Assembly: GCA_903859715.1 (NCBI GenBank)
Contig: CAIONS010000068.1
Location: 62,001-126,000 of the forward strand
Direction: 5' to 3'
Length of the DNA: 64,000 nucleotides
Origin: an uncultured Opitutia bacterium
GTDB lineage: Bacteria; Verrucomicrobiota; Verrucomicrobiia; Opitutales; Opitutaceae
Shown here: positions 1 to 9,540 of the stretch, in pieces
Layout of the letters: every line of letters starts with the position of its first letter
Position numbering within the stretch: position 1 is the stretch's first letter
Notes under the pieces: generated by a model
The model's database searches: none
The model's input: only the letters and a program-made list of their open reading frames with translations
What the model was told of the DNA's origin: nothing
Made by a program: the position numbers and the translations under genes

Positions 1-444
1 ATCATAATAGGGAAGGTTGATCGGGGCGTGGCCGGGCGTGATGACCGGCGGATGCAGCCCGGGCTGTCGGACCGCTTCCTTCGCCGCCTCGATGTAATCG
101 AGCCGCACTGCCAGCCAGTCGGCATAGTCCTCGTAACCGGGCAGCACGCGCAGTGCGGCCAGGGCCGCCTTCGCCTCGGGTTCATACGCGGCCAGGGCCG
201 CGAGATCATTGTTGTCCAGCGCCTGCTGCAGCCGCGCGGCAAAGGCATCCCAACGTTCGCGCGAGGGGAACTCGTACTGCGCCTTGATCTCCGGCGGCGC
301 GTACTCGTCGAACAGCGACTTGCCGGCCTCGTAGAGTTCATCGGCTGACGGCTGGTCGGGCGACTTCGCCGGTTGTGGCGGCGGTTCCGCGGCGGCCAGA
401 ACGGTGGCCGTGGCAAGGAGGGAGAAAATCACACGGGAACGCAT
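1..444 (-). CDS. Secreted protein, N-terminal part (possible lytic transglycosylase)
   Basis: Open frame running off the left edge; 148 codons are visible from an ATG at 442-444. It begins with a signal peptide (MRSRVIFSLLATATVLAAAE), then a Pro-rich stretch and an acidic helical region with DELYEAGKSLFDEYAPPEIK, FPSRERWDAFAARLQ and PGYEDYADWLAVRLDYIEA. From memory, similar N-terminal regions occur in Verrucomicrobial proteins with a C-terminal SLT transglycosylase domain, but the catalytic part lies outside the window, so this is a guess. Export is well supported. It is divergent from miaB, with about 107 bases between the two start codons that should hold both promoters. Confidence 0.6.
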   Translation of the reverse strand, partial: MRSRVIFSLLATATVLAAAEPPPQPAKSPDQPSADELYEAGKSLFDEYAPPEIKAQYEFPSRERWDAFAARLQQALDNNDLAALAAYEPEAKAALAALRVLPGYEDYADWLAVRLDYIEAAKEAVRQPGLHPPVITPGHAPINLPYYD

Positions 445-551
445 GGCGAGGCAGACCGCCTCCAGCCCAGCAGGTTGCACGCGCTGAAGCCAGCCCGGGA
501 GTTTACCGTTTGACCCTTCCGGTGCGGCCTTTAGTCAGGACCGCTCCTGCC

Positions 552-1919
552 GTGAACCGCGTCCACATCAAGACCTACGGGTGCCAGATGAATGAGCGCG
601 ACAGTGAAGCTGTCGCGGCCATGTTGCGCGCCCGCGGCTACCGCATCGTCAGCCAGGAGGACGACTGCGACATCCTGCTGCTCAATACCTGCTCCGTGCG
701 GGACGCCGCCGAGCAGAAGGCGATCGGCAAGGCCGGCAATGTGCTCGCGCGCAAAAAGAAAAACCCGGACTTCGTCCTCGGGATTCTCGGCTGCATGGCG
801 CAAAACCGCGGAGCCACGCTGCTCGACCAGCTGCCGGACGTCGACCTGATCATCGGCACCCAGAAATTCCACCAGGTCCCGGACTACCTCGACAACCTTC
901 GCGCGGCACGCGACGCTGGCGTGCCGCTCGGTGAGACGATTGTCGACCTGGCCGAGGAAGCCGGTTCGCAAAACACGATCCGCGACCACGAACTCGCCGA
1001 GCACCAGGTCAGCGCCTTCGTCTCGATTCAGCAGGGCTGCAACATGGACTGCGCCTTCTGCATCGTTCCGAAAACCCGCGGCGACGAACGCTCGCGTCCG
1101 ATGGATGACATCGTGGCCGAATGCCGGACCCTCGCCGCCCGCGGGGTGAAGGAAGTCACGCTGCTCGGCCAGATCGTCACCAGCTACGGGCGGCGCGACT
1201 ATGTCCACACGGGCGGCGTGACGCCGTTCGTTCAGCTCCTCGAGAAGGTGCACGCCCTCGAAGGCATCGAACGCATCCGCTTCACATCGCCCCATCCACG
1301 CGGATTCAAGCAGGACTTGGTTGAGGCCTACGGCCGGTTGCCGAAACTCTGCGGCTATGTCCATCTGCCGATGCAGTCCGGCAGCGACCGCATCCTCCGG
1401 GCGATGAACCGGCCCTACACGCGCGAGCGCTACCGCGAGATCGTCGACGCCCTGCGGGCCGTGCGTCCCGACATGTATTTTTCGACCGATGTGATCGTCG
1501 GCTTCCCCGGCGAGACCGAAGAGGATTTCGCCCAGACGCGGGAGCTGTTCGAGGCCTGCAACTACGACATGGCCTACGTCTTCAAATACTCGATCCGCAC
1601 GGGCACGCCGGCGGCGACGATGGAAGGCCAGGTGTCCGAGGAGCAAAAAGAGGAGCGCAACCAGACCTTGCTGGCAGTGCTCGCCCGGAATTCGGAGCGG
1701 CGCAACGCCACGCTGGTGGGCTCGGTCGAGGAAGTCCTCGTCGAGGGTCCCGACAAGACCGGCCGGCGCTTCACCGGTCGCACGCGCGGAAACCGCGTGT
1801 GCATTTTCGAGGCGGAGGCGCGGCTGATCGGCTCGCTGGTGCCGCTGAAGATCACCCGCGCCAGTGTGAGCACGCTGTACGGCGAGCTGGTGCTCTCCGG
1901 TGTGACGAGTGACCTGTGA
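552..1919 (+). CDS. miaB: tRNA-2-methylthio-N6-dimethylallyladenosine synthase MiaB
   Basis: Radical-SAM methylthiotransferase that adds a methylthio group to i6A37 of tRNAs reading UNN codons. Start taken at GTG 552, directly before NRVHIKTYGCQMN; upstream in-frame sequence is not family-like. The product is 455 aa, normal for the family. The auxiliary cluster cysteines are C11, C47 and C81. The radical-SAM CxxxCxxC is C163, C167, C170 in GCNMDCAFC. A C-terminal TRAM-like domain follows. One oddity is LLGQIVTSYG where the family usually has LLGQNVNSYG. The last codons (VTSDL and stop) lie inside a short-word repeat that fills the gap to the next gene. Confidence 0.95.
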   Translation: MNRVHIKTYGCQMNERDSEAVAAMLRARGYRIVSQEDDCDILLLNTCSVRDAAEQKAIGKAGNVLARKKKNPDFVLGILGCMAQNRGATLLDQLPDVDLIIGTQKFHQVPDYLDNLRAARDAGVPLGETIVDLAEEAGSQNTIRDHELAEHQVSAFVSIQQGCNMDCAFCIVPKTRGDERSRPMDDIVAECRTLAARGVKEVTLLGQIVTSYGRRDYVHTGGVTPFVQLLEKVHALEGIERIRFTSPHPRGFKQDLVEAYGRLPKLCGYVHLPMQSGSDRILRAMNRPYTRERYREIVDALRAVRPDMYFSTDVIVGFPGETEEDFAQTRELFEACNYDMAYVFKYSIRTGTPAATMEGQVSEEQKEERNQTLLAVLARNSERRNATLVGSVEEVLVEGPDKTGRRFTGRTRGNRVCIFEAEARLIGSLVPLKITRASVSTLYGELVLSGVTSDL

Positions 1920-1994
1920 CAGGTGACGAGTTCAAACCCCGGTCGGCTCTCAGAATTTACTCGTCACCATCCTCACACCACTCGTCACTCGTCC
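1901..1994. repeat. Short-word inverted repeat (GTGACGAGT / ACTCGTCAC)
   Basis: Made of reiterated 7-10 base words: GTGACGAGTGACCTGTGACA on the left and CTCGTCAC, CTCACACCACTCGTCACTCG on the right, in inverted orientation, so the segment can fold on itself. It begins inside the last codons of miaB and ends just before the next ATG. The same construction with other words occurs at 3163-3256 and 62763-62866. Confidence 0.65.
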
Positions 1995-1995
1995 C

Positions 1996-2535
1996 ATGTC
2001 GCTTTTTCTCGCCACCCTCCTGCCCGGCCTGTTCCTCGCCGTGCTGGGTGGTTTACTGGTCTCGAATCAATCGGTGGTGACCTCCTCGCTTCAGGCCCTG
2101 CCGCGTTCCGCGACCGCCACGCTCTTCCTGTTTGGCGGCGCGGCGCTGTGGTTTTTGTGGATCGTCTGGCATTCCTCGATGGCCGACAATTTCGAGCACC
2201 CGGTGCTGCTGACGGTTGCCTTCGCGGTGGTGGCGGGTTTGGCGTTCAAATGCGTCCCTGACTTCCTCGCCGTGCGCGGCCTTTGCGTGCTGGTGCTGCT
2301 GGTCGGGTGGTACCTCCGCGCCGCCGCGTATATGGAATACGACAAGCCGCTGCGCCTGCTGCTGGTCATACCGCTTTACCTGCTGATCGCCGCCGCCCTT
2401 TGGCTTGGCGTGCAACCCTACCGCCTGCGGGATTTTTTCAGCTGGCTCTTCCTCCGTTCCGGGCGGGCCCGGACCCTCGGGGCCGGGCTGCTGGGCTACG
2501 GACTGCTGCTGGCCGGCGTGGCGTTCACCTACTGA
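1996..2535 (+). CDS. Conserved-looking multi-pass membrane protein
   Basis: A 179-aa hydrophobic protein with about five predicted transmembrane helices: residues 3-22, 40-57, 68-87, 93-108 and 115-135, plus a C-terminal helix (GLLGYGLLLAGVAF). No catalytic motif is visible and I do not recognise a named family. It lies between miaB and gmk on the same strand, with the gmk start 10 bases after its stop, so it is probably co-transcribed with gmk. The ATG at 1996 directly follows the repeat. Function unknown. Confidence 0.75.
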   Translation: MSLFLATLLPGLFLAVLGGLLVSNQSVVTSSLQALPRSATATLFLFGGAALWFLWIVWHSSMADNFEHPVLLTVAFAVVAGLAFKCVPDFLAVRGLCVLVLLVGWYLRAAAYMEYDKPLRLLLVIPLYLLIAAALWLGVQPYRLRDFFSWLFLRSGRARTLGAGLLGYGLLLAGVAFTY

Positions 2536-2545
2536 CCCCGGCACC

Positions 2546-3145
2546 GTGACCCGCGAACCGCCCGTTCTCCTGATTCTTGCCGGCCCCGCCGGCTCCGGCA
2601 AAAGCACGCTGTGCGACCGGCTCGTGGCCGAGTTCCCGGGCTTCTCCCGCGTCGTCACCACCACCACGCGCACACCGCGGACCGGAGAAGTGGACGGCGT
2701 CCATTATCATTTTCTCACGCCGGAACAGTTCGACGCGAAGGTCGCCGAGCAAGCCTTCCTGGAATGGGCGTGGGTGCACGGCAAAAAACGCTACGGCACG
2801 CTGGCTTCCAGCGTGCTCGAGCCCATGGAGCAGGGCCAAAGCCTCGTGCTCAGTGTGGATGTGCAGGGCGTGGAAAGTTTCCGCCAGGCCGCGGCATCAA
2901 ACCCCCTGCTGGCCCGGCGCATGACCACGGTGTTTATCGTGGTGGACCGCGAACGGCTCATCGCCCGCATGCGGGGACGCGCGCAGGACGACGAGGAGGA
3001 GATCGCCGGCCGCATGCGGACCGCAGAGCGCGAGCTGCGCGAGGCGGCGAAGTTTGATTTCCTGATCGAAAGCCGCACGCGCGACGAGGATTTCGCCGCG
3101 CTGCTCGAGATCCTGAAAAAAGCGCGGGCCCGGGCGGCTGACTAG
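2546..3145 (+). CDS. gmk: Guanylate kinase
   Basis: Phosphorylates GMP to GDP using ATP, an essential step of purine nucleotide supply in the cytoplasm. The 199-aa product starts at GTG 2546, chosen because TREPPVLLILAGPAGSGKST follows at once; the open frame extends upstream into the preceding membrane-protein gene. Walker A is GPAGSGKST (about 13-21). The GMP-binding region includes TTTTRTPRTGEVDGVHYHF, and DVQG and the lid segment RMRGRAQDDEEEIAGRM are present. Length is typical. Confidence 0.95.
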   Translation: MTREPPVLLILAGPAGSGKSTLCDRLVAEFPGFSRVVTTTTRTPRTGEVDGVHYHFLTPEQFDAKVAEQAFLEWAWVHGKKRYGTLASSVLEPMEQGQSLVLSVDVQGVESFRQAAASNPLLARRMTTVFIVVDRERLIARMRGRAQDDEEEIAGRMRTAERELREAAKFDFLIESRTRDEDFAALLEILKKARARAAD

Positions 3146-3162
3146 CCGGCTGAGGTTTGGGC

Positions 3163-3256
3163 GAACTTCGAACGCCCAACTTTAAACCTCCAACCTTGAA
3201 GTCCGATCTTCCCGGAACTTCGACGTTGGATGTTCAGCGTTGAATATTAGACGTTC
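3163..3256. repeat. Short-word inverted repeat (AACTT/GTTGGA type)
   Basis: Intergenic segment between the convergent gmk and gnd genes. The left half carries CGAACTTCGAACGCCCAACT and the right half GACGTTGGATGTTCAGCGTT, giving an imperfect inverted arrangement of 6-8 base words. The composition is clearly less GC-rich than the flanking genes. It may act as a bidirectional terminator. Confidence 0.55.
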
Positions 3257-3270
3257 GCTCCGGTTCTCCA

Positions 3271-4773
3271 TCACACCGCCGACTGCGGGCGGGACGGCTG
3301 CGGCCAGTCGATATGGAAGAACTTCCCGCGCGGCTGGTCGGTGCGCTCGTAGGTGTGGGCGCCGAAATAGTCGCGCTGGGCCTGGAGCAGATTGGCAGGC
3401 AGCCGGGCTGACCGGTAGCTGTCGTAATAAGCGAGGGCGGAACTGAAGGTCGGCGCGGGCACGCCGCATTCGACGGCGAGCGAGATGACCTTGCGCCAGT
3501 TGATCTGCGCCTGACGGACGGTCTTGGCGAAATACGGATCGAGCAGCAGGTTCGCGAGGTCCGGCTTCCGGGCGTAAGCCTCGGTGATTTTCTGCAAGAA
3601 GGCCGCGCGGATGATGCAGCCGCCGCGCCAGATCTGGGCGATCTCGCCGAAGTTCAGCGTCCAGCCGAACTCCTGCTGCGCCGTACGCATGAGCTGGAAG
3701 CCCTGCGCGTAGGAACAGATCTTCGAGCAGTAGAGCGCGTCGTGGATCGCCGCGAGCAGCGCCTTGCGGGAGCCGCGGTATTTCTTGCCCGGCCCTTTCA
3801 AAATCTTGGAGGCTGCAACGCGCTCCTCTTTGATCGCGGAGATGCAGCGGGCGAAAACCGCCTCGGCCACCGTCGGAGCGGGCACGCCCATGTCGAGCGC
3901 ATTGGTCGAGGTCCATTTGCCGGTGCCTTTCTGGCCGGCGGTGTCGAGGACGATATCGACGAAGGGTTTCTTCGTGACCGGGTCCTTCTGCTTCAGGATG
4001 TCCGCGGTGATCTCGATCAGGAAACTGTCGAGGATCCCCGTGTTCCATTCCGTGAAGATCGCGCCCATCTCGGCGGGCTTCAGGCCGAGCAGGCCCTTCA
4101 GCAGCGCGTAGGCCTCACAGATCATCTGCATGTCGCCATACTCGATGCCGTTGTGGACCATCTTCACGTAGTGACCCGCACCATTGGCGCCGATGTAGGT
4201 CGTGCAGGGCACGCCGCCGGTCACTGGTTTGCCGGGCGCGGCGCCCGGGATGGGCTTGCCGGTCTTCGCATCGACCTTGGCCGCGATCGCCTCCCAGATG
4301 GGCTTCAATTCCAGCCACGCGGCAAACTCGCCGCCGGGCATCAGCGACGGGCCGAAGCGCGCGCCTTCCTCGCCGCCGGACACGCCGGAACCGATGAAGC
4401 GGAGATTTTTTTCGCGCAGCGCCTTCTCGCGGCGGATCGTGTCGGTCCAGAGGGCGTTGCCGCCATCGATGACGATGTCGCCCGGCTCCAGCAGCGGCAC
4501 GAGGCTGTCGATGACCGCGTCCGTGGCCTTGCCGGCCTGGACGAGGATGACCATCTTCCGCGGCTTCGCGAGCGAGGCGACGAATTCCTGGATGGTCTGG
4601 GTGCCAACCACTCCGCCAGGTGTGGACGGATTTTCGGCGACGAACTTGTCGGTTTTTTCCGTCGTGCGGTTGAAGACGGAAATCTGAAAGCCGTGGTCGG
4701 CGATGTTGAGGGCGAGATTCTGACCCATCACGGCGAGACCGATGAGTCCGATGTCAGAGAGGGCTTTAGGCAT
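3271..4773 (-). CDS. gnd: 6-phosphogluconate dehydrogenase (decarboxylating)
   Basis: Oxidises 6-phosphogluconate to ribulose 5-phosphate, CO2 and NADPH in the pentose phosphate pathway. The 500-aa product begins [19 protein letters not shown], with the Rossmann motif GLAVMGQN. The substrate-binding segment [19 protein letters not shown] and the catalytic region [19 protein letters not shown] are intact, as is the C-terminal segment FFHIDWP. It is slightly longer than the usual 470-490 aa because of a Pro/Gly-rich loop (about residues 190-208) and a short Lys-rich loop before the dehydrogenase C-domain. Convergent with gmk. Confidence 0.97.
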   Translation of the reverse strand: MPKALSDIGLIGLAVMGQNLALNIADHGFQISVFNRTTEKTDKFVAENPSTPGGVVGTQTIQEFVASLAKPRKMVILVQAGKATDAVIDSLVPLLEPGDIVIDGGNALWTDTIRREKALREKNLRFIGSGVSGGEEGARFGPSLMPGGEFAAWLELKPIWEAIAAKVDAKTGKPIPGAAPGKPVTGGVPCTTYIGANGAGHYVKMVHNGIEYGDMQMICEAYALLKGLLGLKPAEMGAIFTEWNTGILDSFLIEITADILKQKDPVTKKPFVDIVLDTAGQKGTGKWTSTNALDMGVPAPTVAEAVFARCISAIKEERVAASKILKGPGKKYRGSRKALLAAIHDALYCSKICSYAQGFQLMRTAQQEFGWTLNFGEIAQIWRGGCIIRAAFLQKITEAYARKPDLANLLLDPYFAKTVRQAQINWRKVISLAVECGVPAPTFSSALAYYDSYRSARLPANLLQAQRDYFGAHTYERTDQPRGKFFHIDWPQPSRPQSAV

Positions 4774-4891
4774 AAAGAGAAGCGTTTCTATGTCCCTGAC
4801 CGCGCAAAAACCACTCTGTTTTTCGCAGCCTTGTCATAATCCGGTGACATCGCCACCGGTACACCGCAGTCCCAACGCAGCCGAAGGCCGG

Positions 4892-5203
4892 CTATTTCCC
4901 GCCCGGCGTCTGCTGCTGCTTGGCGCCGTAGCTGCCCTTGCTGGGGAGGAAGGGCGCGACCTTGTCGATCAGCGGAGTCAGAAAAGCCGGCTCGTTGCGC
5001 TCGTAGATCCAGTTGAACCCGACAACGGTCACGACCACGAAAACGATGATGGTCAGCACGATTTTATTCATGTGCGCCACCTTCTGCAGGATGGCCACCG
5101 CCACAATCAGGCAAAACACCACCAAGCCGACCTTCCACCAGAACTCCGGTGGCACACGCTTCAGTTTATCGATGGTCGTCTCAGCAGTGGCAAGAAACAG
5201 CAT
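4892..5203 (-). CDS. Small two-helix membrane protein
   Basis: A 103-aa product with two adjacent transmembrane helices (about residues 23-42 and 46-64), a charged loop and a Gly/Gln-rich tail ending PGGK. No enzyme motif is visible and I do not recognise the family. It lies between gnd and moeA on the same strand, with more than 80 bases on each side, so it may be a separate transcript. Codon use and the ordered hydrophobic pattern support a real gene. Confidence 0.7.
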   Translation of the reverse strand: MLFLATAETTIDKLKRVPPEFWWKVGLVVFCLIVAVAILQKVAHMNKIVLTIIVFVVVTVVGFNWIYERNEPAFLTPLIDKVAPFLPSKGSYGAKQQQTPGGK

Positions 5204-5289
5204 GCCCGGTAACTAACAGTCACCCGCGCCGAGACCAGACGAAACCGGCCGCGTGGGCGGGGTTTAGCTTTTCTTTACCCTACCTGAAT

Positions 5290-6501
5290 TCAGGTCCACA
5301 GGCGGAAAGGCGCGACGTAGCCCGCCGGAAAATCCGTCAGGTCGGCCGGCAGCTCCACAAACCCGTCCGTGCCGACCAGCCCGGAAAAATCGCCCGACGT
5401 ATTGCTGGGATCGGGCTGGGCCAGCCGTTCCGCGCCGGCGCCGCTCGCCAGCTTCACCGGCAGAAAATAAGCGAGTTTGGGCCGAAAGGTCACCGGAGCC
5501 GCCAGGGCCGCCGTCACGGGCGCGGCCGGCAAAAGGCCGCTGGCCTGCCCCAGGGCGGGCAGCACGTAGCGATGCAGGCAGGTGTACGCGGAAACGGGAT
5601 TTCCCGGCAGCGCAAACACCGGCTTGCCCTCGGGATTGACGCCGAACCAAAACGGCTTGCCCGGCCGCTGCGCGACGCCGTGGAAAACTTTCTTCACGCC
5701 CTGTGCGGCGAGTTCGTCCGGCAGGAAGTCGAATTTGCCCTTGGACACCCCGCCGGTGATCAGCACCACGTCGAACTCCGCGATGATATGCCAGAGCATG
5801 TGCTCGATCTCGTGCCGCATGTCGTGGAGATGAAACCGCTCCACCCGCGGGTAGCCGGCCGCGATCAGCGCCGCGCGCAACGCGTGGTCGTTGCTGCGGC
5901 GGATCTGGTGCGGGGCCACGGCATCCCCGACCTCCACCAGCTCATCTCCTGAAGCCACCACGGCGATCTTGGGCAGCCGGCTCAGAGTGAGCCGGGCGGC
6001 CCCGATTGCCGCCGCCACGGCGATTTCCCGGCCCGTAATGCGCGTTCCGGCCCGCACGATCACTTCACCGAGCCGATGATCGCTGCCCCGGCGATGCACC
6101 GCCTGACCGGGTTTCAGGACTGAAACCGCCGGCCGCACCGTCATGCGCGCGCCTTCAGCCTCCGTGTCCTCATAAGGAATCACCGCGTCGGCTCCCTCCG
6201 GCAACACCGCGCCGGTCATCACCTCGACGCAGGCATCGGCCGCACTGCCCAGCTGAAACGGCCGCATGCCGGCCGCCTGGGTCGCTTCAATCCGGAAGGT
6301 TCGTTGCGCGGCGGTGAGCATGGCGGCCCGCACGGCGTAGCCGTCCATGGTCACCCGGTCGAAGGGCGGCAGATCCCGGTCGCCGCGCAGGTCCCGGTGC
6401 AGGACGCGGCCCTGGGCCTCGGCCAGGGCGCAGTCCTCGCTGGCAAAGACCGGGAGGTTTTCCCGGATTTTGAGTTCGGCTTCAGCCGGCGTGAGCATCA
6501 C
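5290..6501 (-). CDS. moeA: Molybdopterin molybdenumtransferase MoeA
   Basis: Inserts molybdate into adenylylated molybdopterin in molybdenum cofactor synthesis. The 403-aa length is typical. The N-terminal domain has LPPFDRVTMDGYAVR. The central MoCF domain has VASGDELVEVGD, RRSNDHALRAAL and ITGGVSKGKFDF; the family consensus there is TGGVSMG, so Lys replaces Met. The C-terminal part has ALPGNPVSAYTCLHRYVLPAL-type sequence. The stop of the upstream OPT transporter gene lies 4 bases before this start. No other cofactor gene is in the window. Confidence 0.94.
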   Translation of the reverse strand: MMLTPAEAELKIRENLPVFASEDCALAEAQGRVLHRDLRGDRDLPPFDRVTMDGYAVRAAMLTAAQRTFRIEATQAAGMRPFQLGSAADACVEVMTGAVLPEGADAVIPYEDTEAEGARMTVRPAVSVLKPGQAVHRRGSDHRLGEVIVRAGTRITGREIAVAAAIGAARLTLSRLPKIAVVASGDELVEVGDAVAPHQIRRSNDHALRAALIAAGYPRVERFHLHDMRHEIEHMLWHIIAEFDVVLITGGVSKGKFDFLPDELAAQGVKKVFHGVAQRPGKPFWFGVNPEGKPVFALPGNPVSAYTCLHRYVLPALGQASGLLPAAPVTAALAAPVTFRPKLAYFLPVKLASGAGAERLAQPDPSNTSGDFSGLVGTDGFVELPADLTDFPAGYVAPFRLWT

Positions 6502-6505
6502 GGAC

Positions 6506-8488
6506 TCAGTAAAACAGGACGTTGATCACGGAGTTCGCGATGCCGGTGAGCGCCCAGCCGGCGATCAATCCCGCACAAATCGGTTCGCAACCCTCCACCC
6601 AGAAGGCGTGGCCCTTGGTGCCGGGCACCGGGTTTTGCCGGCCCTTCCACCAGAACAGCAGTGCCCCGAGCCACATCGTGAAGACATACTCGGGCGGCAG
6701 CACCACCCCGAGGCCGATCGAGACCGCGCTCAGCGGGAACCGGCCCTTGGTCGCAATCCGGGCGAGCTCGATCGCCGCCGCGCAGACCGCCGCGATGATC
6801 ATCGAGGCCACGGCCGAGGCCGGCAGCGAGTGCAGGCCGTGGGCAATCAGGTCTGACACGCCGCGCCACTGGACGGCCGCGGGCATGGCGAATTGGTCCG
6901 AGACGATGCTGGCCGACGAACGCAGCCCGTCCTTCCCGGGCGGCAGAAACAGCAGGTAGAACAGCGGTGCGGCGACCAGCGCGCCGGCAAAAATACCGAT
7001 CACATGGCCGATGGCCTGCTGGCGCGGTTTCGCTCCGAGCATGTAACCGGGCTTGATGTCGGAGAGCAGGTTCGCGGCGTTGGCGGAAATCTCGGCGGTC
7101 ATGCCGCCCGGGATGAGATTGCTCGCCGGGTTCGTGCGGTCGAACGCCGCCATAGTGAACTGCGTGATCTTCGCGAGCGAGCCGGTGGGCGTCCACGACG
7201 TGAGCGCCATCGAGTTCGTGCAGATGATGGCGAGCACGAAGATCAGCGGGAAGGAGATGAAGGCCAGGAACCACGGCACGCCGAAAAACTCGTGGGAGAC
7301 GGCCGCGCCCAGCACCGCGAGAACCGGCACCGCTACCGCCGACATCCACAGCGGCAGCTCGATGGCCTTGAGGACGTCGGGTTCGCCGCTGACCGCCACC
7401 GGAGCCTTCCGCTTGAAGAGACCCCGGAAGAGTTCGGGTTTGCCGGCCAGGCTGACGAGCGAGCCGACCACCATCATCGACACGGCCCACCACAGCGACC
7501 ACTGGTTGACGATCTCGGCGCGGGAAATCGCGATGACCGCGCCGTTGGCCGCCACGCGCGGCGCAATGTCGCCATGCCGGATCATGATCGGTGCGAGGAT
7601 GACAAAGTTGATGAACGCCCCGAGTAGGCAGCTCGTCGCCACCCGGATGCCCATCAACCCGCCTACTCCGATCATCGAAAGGTCCAGCGTGAGCCGCAGC
7701 CCGAGCTGGCGGAAGTCGGTGCCGAGGATGGACGGCGTCCAGAGGTGAAACCTTGTCGCGAGGTTGTAGTAGTAGGTATCGAGCCGCTCCGGCCAGGTCC
7801 ATGGCTCCTTCATCCCCAGCCAGGAATTCATCCGCAGCAGGGTGAACTGCACCAGTCGCATCCAGCCGTCGCCGGTGATAAAATTGACGAAGGCCGCCAG
7901 CGCCGCCGTCCACCCCAGCTGGCGGGCCTTGAACAGGCCGGCCTCGGCCTCGCCGTGGTACAGCGCATCGAGCACGACACCCGCGGCCCGGCCCTCGGGA
8001 AACGGCAGCTGCTCCTCGTTGATGAACCGGCGCTTCATCGGAAACGCGATGAATACCCCCAGCACCGCCACCACGAGCATCCAGGCCAGCATGTGCCACC
8101 AGGGAATGATTTTCCCCGTGACGATCATGTAGGCCGCCAGCGCGGAGATGAGCGGCGACGTCATGTAACCCGCCGCGGTGGCGATCGACTGCGTGCAGTT
8201 GTTCTCGAGGATGGTGAAATCCTGCGCGAAGCCGCTCTTCGCCAGCGCGCGATAGAACGCGAAGGCGAGGATCACCGAGGTGAGGCCGACACCGGTGGTG
8301 ATGCCTGTCTTGCCACCGATGTAGAGATTGGTCGCCGCAAGCACGCCACCGAGCAGGAACCCGGTGAAGGCCGAGCGCAGGGTCAGCTGCGGCATGTCGC
8401 CGCGGTACACATTTTCAAACCACCAGCGGTCCTTTTGCGCCCGGGTCCAGGTGCGGATCTGCTCGTTGGTCAGTTGGGGTAAAGCCAT
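6506..8488 (-). CDS. OPT family oligopeptide transporter
   Basis: Integral inner-membrane transporter of the OPT superfamily, which moves peptides or metal chelates. The start is set at ATG 8488 (MALPQLTNEQIRTW) because the 40 upstream in-frame residues are encoded by an intergenic palindromic repeat. The product is 660 aa with roughly 14-16 membrane helices. The first OPT signature is NLYIGGKTGITTGVGLTSVIL-like near residues 52-72, and a second occurs around PGYMLGAKPRQQAIGHVIG. The substrate is not predictable. It sits directly upstream of moeA on the same strand; siderophore or peptide import is equally possible. Confidence 0.9.
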   Translation of the reverse strand: MALPQLTNEQIRTWTRAQKDRWWFENVYRGDMPQLTLRSAFTGFLLGGVLAATNLYIGGKTGITTGVGLTSVILAFAFYRALAKSGFAQDFTILENNCTQSIATAAGYMTSPLISALAAYMIVTGKIIPWWHMLAWMLVVAVLGVFIAFPMKRRFINEEQLPFPEGRAAGVVLDALYHGEAEAGLFKARQLGWTAALAAFVNFITGDGWMRLVQFTLLRMNSWLGMKEPWTWPERLDTYYYNLATRFHLWTPSILGTDFRQLGLRLTLDLSMIGVGGLMGIRVATSCLLGAFINFVILAPIMIRHGDIAPRVAANGAVIAISRAEIVNQWSLWWAVSMMVVGSLVSLAGKPELFRGLFKRKAPVAVSGEPDVLKAIELPLWMSAVAVPVLAVLGAAVSHEFFGVPWFLAFISFPLIFVLAIICTNSMALTSWTPTGSLAKITQFTMAAFDRTNPASNLIPGGMTAEISANAANLLSDIKPGYMLGAKPRQQAIGHVIGIFAGALVAAPLFYLLFLPPGKDGLRSSASIVSDQFAMPAAVQWRGVSDLIAHGLHSLPASAVASMIIAAVCAAAIELARIATKGRFPLSAVSIGLGVVLPPEYVFTMWLGALLFWWKGRQNPVPGTKGHAFWVEGCEPICAGLIAGWALTGIANSVINVLFY

Positions 8489-8539
8489 GGGGTATTTTTC
8501 CGCAGCGTGCGGCGCCGGCCAAAAAAAGACGAGGCTTTC

Positions 8540-8608
8540 GTAGCAGCCGACGTGAGGAGGCTGGCTTGACCGTGAGCCGCGGACCAGCCGTCTCACGTCG
8601 GCTGCCAC
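8540..8608. repeat. Palindromic repeat family A (GTAGCAGCCGACG...)
   Basis: The left arm begins GTAGCAGCCGACGTGAGGAG, and the right arm is its imperfect reverse complement ending CTCACGTCGGCTGCCAC, around a loop of about 19 bases. Other members are at 22289, 24179, 27678 and 38013. It lies just upstream of the OPT gene start and may influence its transcript. Confidence 0.8.
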
Positions 8609-8624
8609 GGGCCGGATCTTCCGC

Positions 8625-9503
8625 TTACTCGTAGCGCGCCGCGCGCCCGAAATAATTCAGCGTCCAGATTTCCTTCCACACGCGGTAGCGGCCCTCGTGC
8701 GTGATCTTGCCGAGGTCCTCGCGATCCTGCTGGGAGTGAAGAAAGCCGAGCTCCGTGTTCAGCCGGTCGAGTTCGCCCTGGGTGGAATTCAGATCTGTGA
8801 GGGGATCGGTGGTGAAGGGCACCGTCGTTTCCCCGGCCTGGGCCAGGCGCGTGCGATGGCGGGCCAGCAGGCGCCCCAGCGAGCGGCAGAGCGGCAAGCG
8901 CTCCACGGACCACTGCTCGGGATAAAAGCCGGCAAACGGAACGTACAGGTTGTCAGTCACGAACCGATGGCCGGAGGCGGTCAGCGAAGCCACGGCGAAA
9001 CAAACGGTCACCGCCCCGCTGGACTGCGGAATGAACGTCACCTGCACCCGGGTCGCGGCATCCGGACTTTGATAGATCGACACCCGCAGGTAAATACCCC
9101 CGCCGATCTCGGCCTTCATCGCCTGGGCCTGCTTGAACCCCTGCGCCCGCAGCCAGTCGCGCAGCTGCAGCATCCGGCGCTGGGTCGGCCATTCATCGCC
9201 GCCCTGATTGGCGACGTAGCGGGGAAACAGCGGCAGCGGGCTCACGCTGAGGGCGTAAATGCTGAGCCAGTTGAGCAGCGTCTCACCCAGGAACCAGAGG
9301 AGGAAAAAGACCGTGACCAGTGCCCAGTAGGGCCGGTCGACGAATTGGAAATCGAGGCAGACCTGCGCCGCGCCGAAGGCAAACACGCCCCACCTCAGCC
9401 AGCGGTCAACGATGGACAGCACCGGCGAGGCCACGCGCTGGTTGACCTGTGCCACCACGAGCGAGAGCAGAATGGCGGCAAGGATGAGATAGGGGATTTC
9501 CAC
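8625..9503 (-). CDS. Membrane-anchored protein of unknown function
   Basis: A 292-aa product. The N-terminal 85 residues hold about three transmembrane helices (4-20, 37-53, 58-85). The remainder is a soluble domain of alternating beta and helix, with DEWPTQRRMLQLRDWLRAQG and a C-terminal helical segment rich in charged residues. I recognise no domain and no catalytic motif. A palindromic repeat follows its start region and dnaN lies about 115 bases away on the same strand. Composition matches neighbouring genes. Confidence 0.75.
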   Translation of the reverse strand: MEIPYLILAAILLSLVVAQVNQRVASPVLSIVDRWLRWGVFAFGAAQVCLDFQFVDRPYWALVTVFFLLWFLGETLLNWLSIYALSVSPLPLFPRYVANQGGDEWPTQRRMLQLRDWLRAQGFKQAQAMKAEIGGGIYLRVSIYQSPDAATRVQVTFIPQSSGAVTVCFAVASLTASGHRFVTDNLYVPFAGFYPEQWSVERLPLCRSLGRLLARHRTRLAQAGETTVPFTTDPLTDLNSTQGELDRLNTELGFLHSQQDREDLGKITHEGRYRVWKEIWTLNYFGRAARYE

Positions 9504-9540
9504 GATGGGGTCGGGGGAAGCGGAGAAATTAGGATGACGG

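Noticed and set aside
8489-8608. 40-residue N-terminal extension of the OPT transporter
   Set aside because: Encoded by a family A palindrome; family N-termini match the ATG at 8488.
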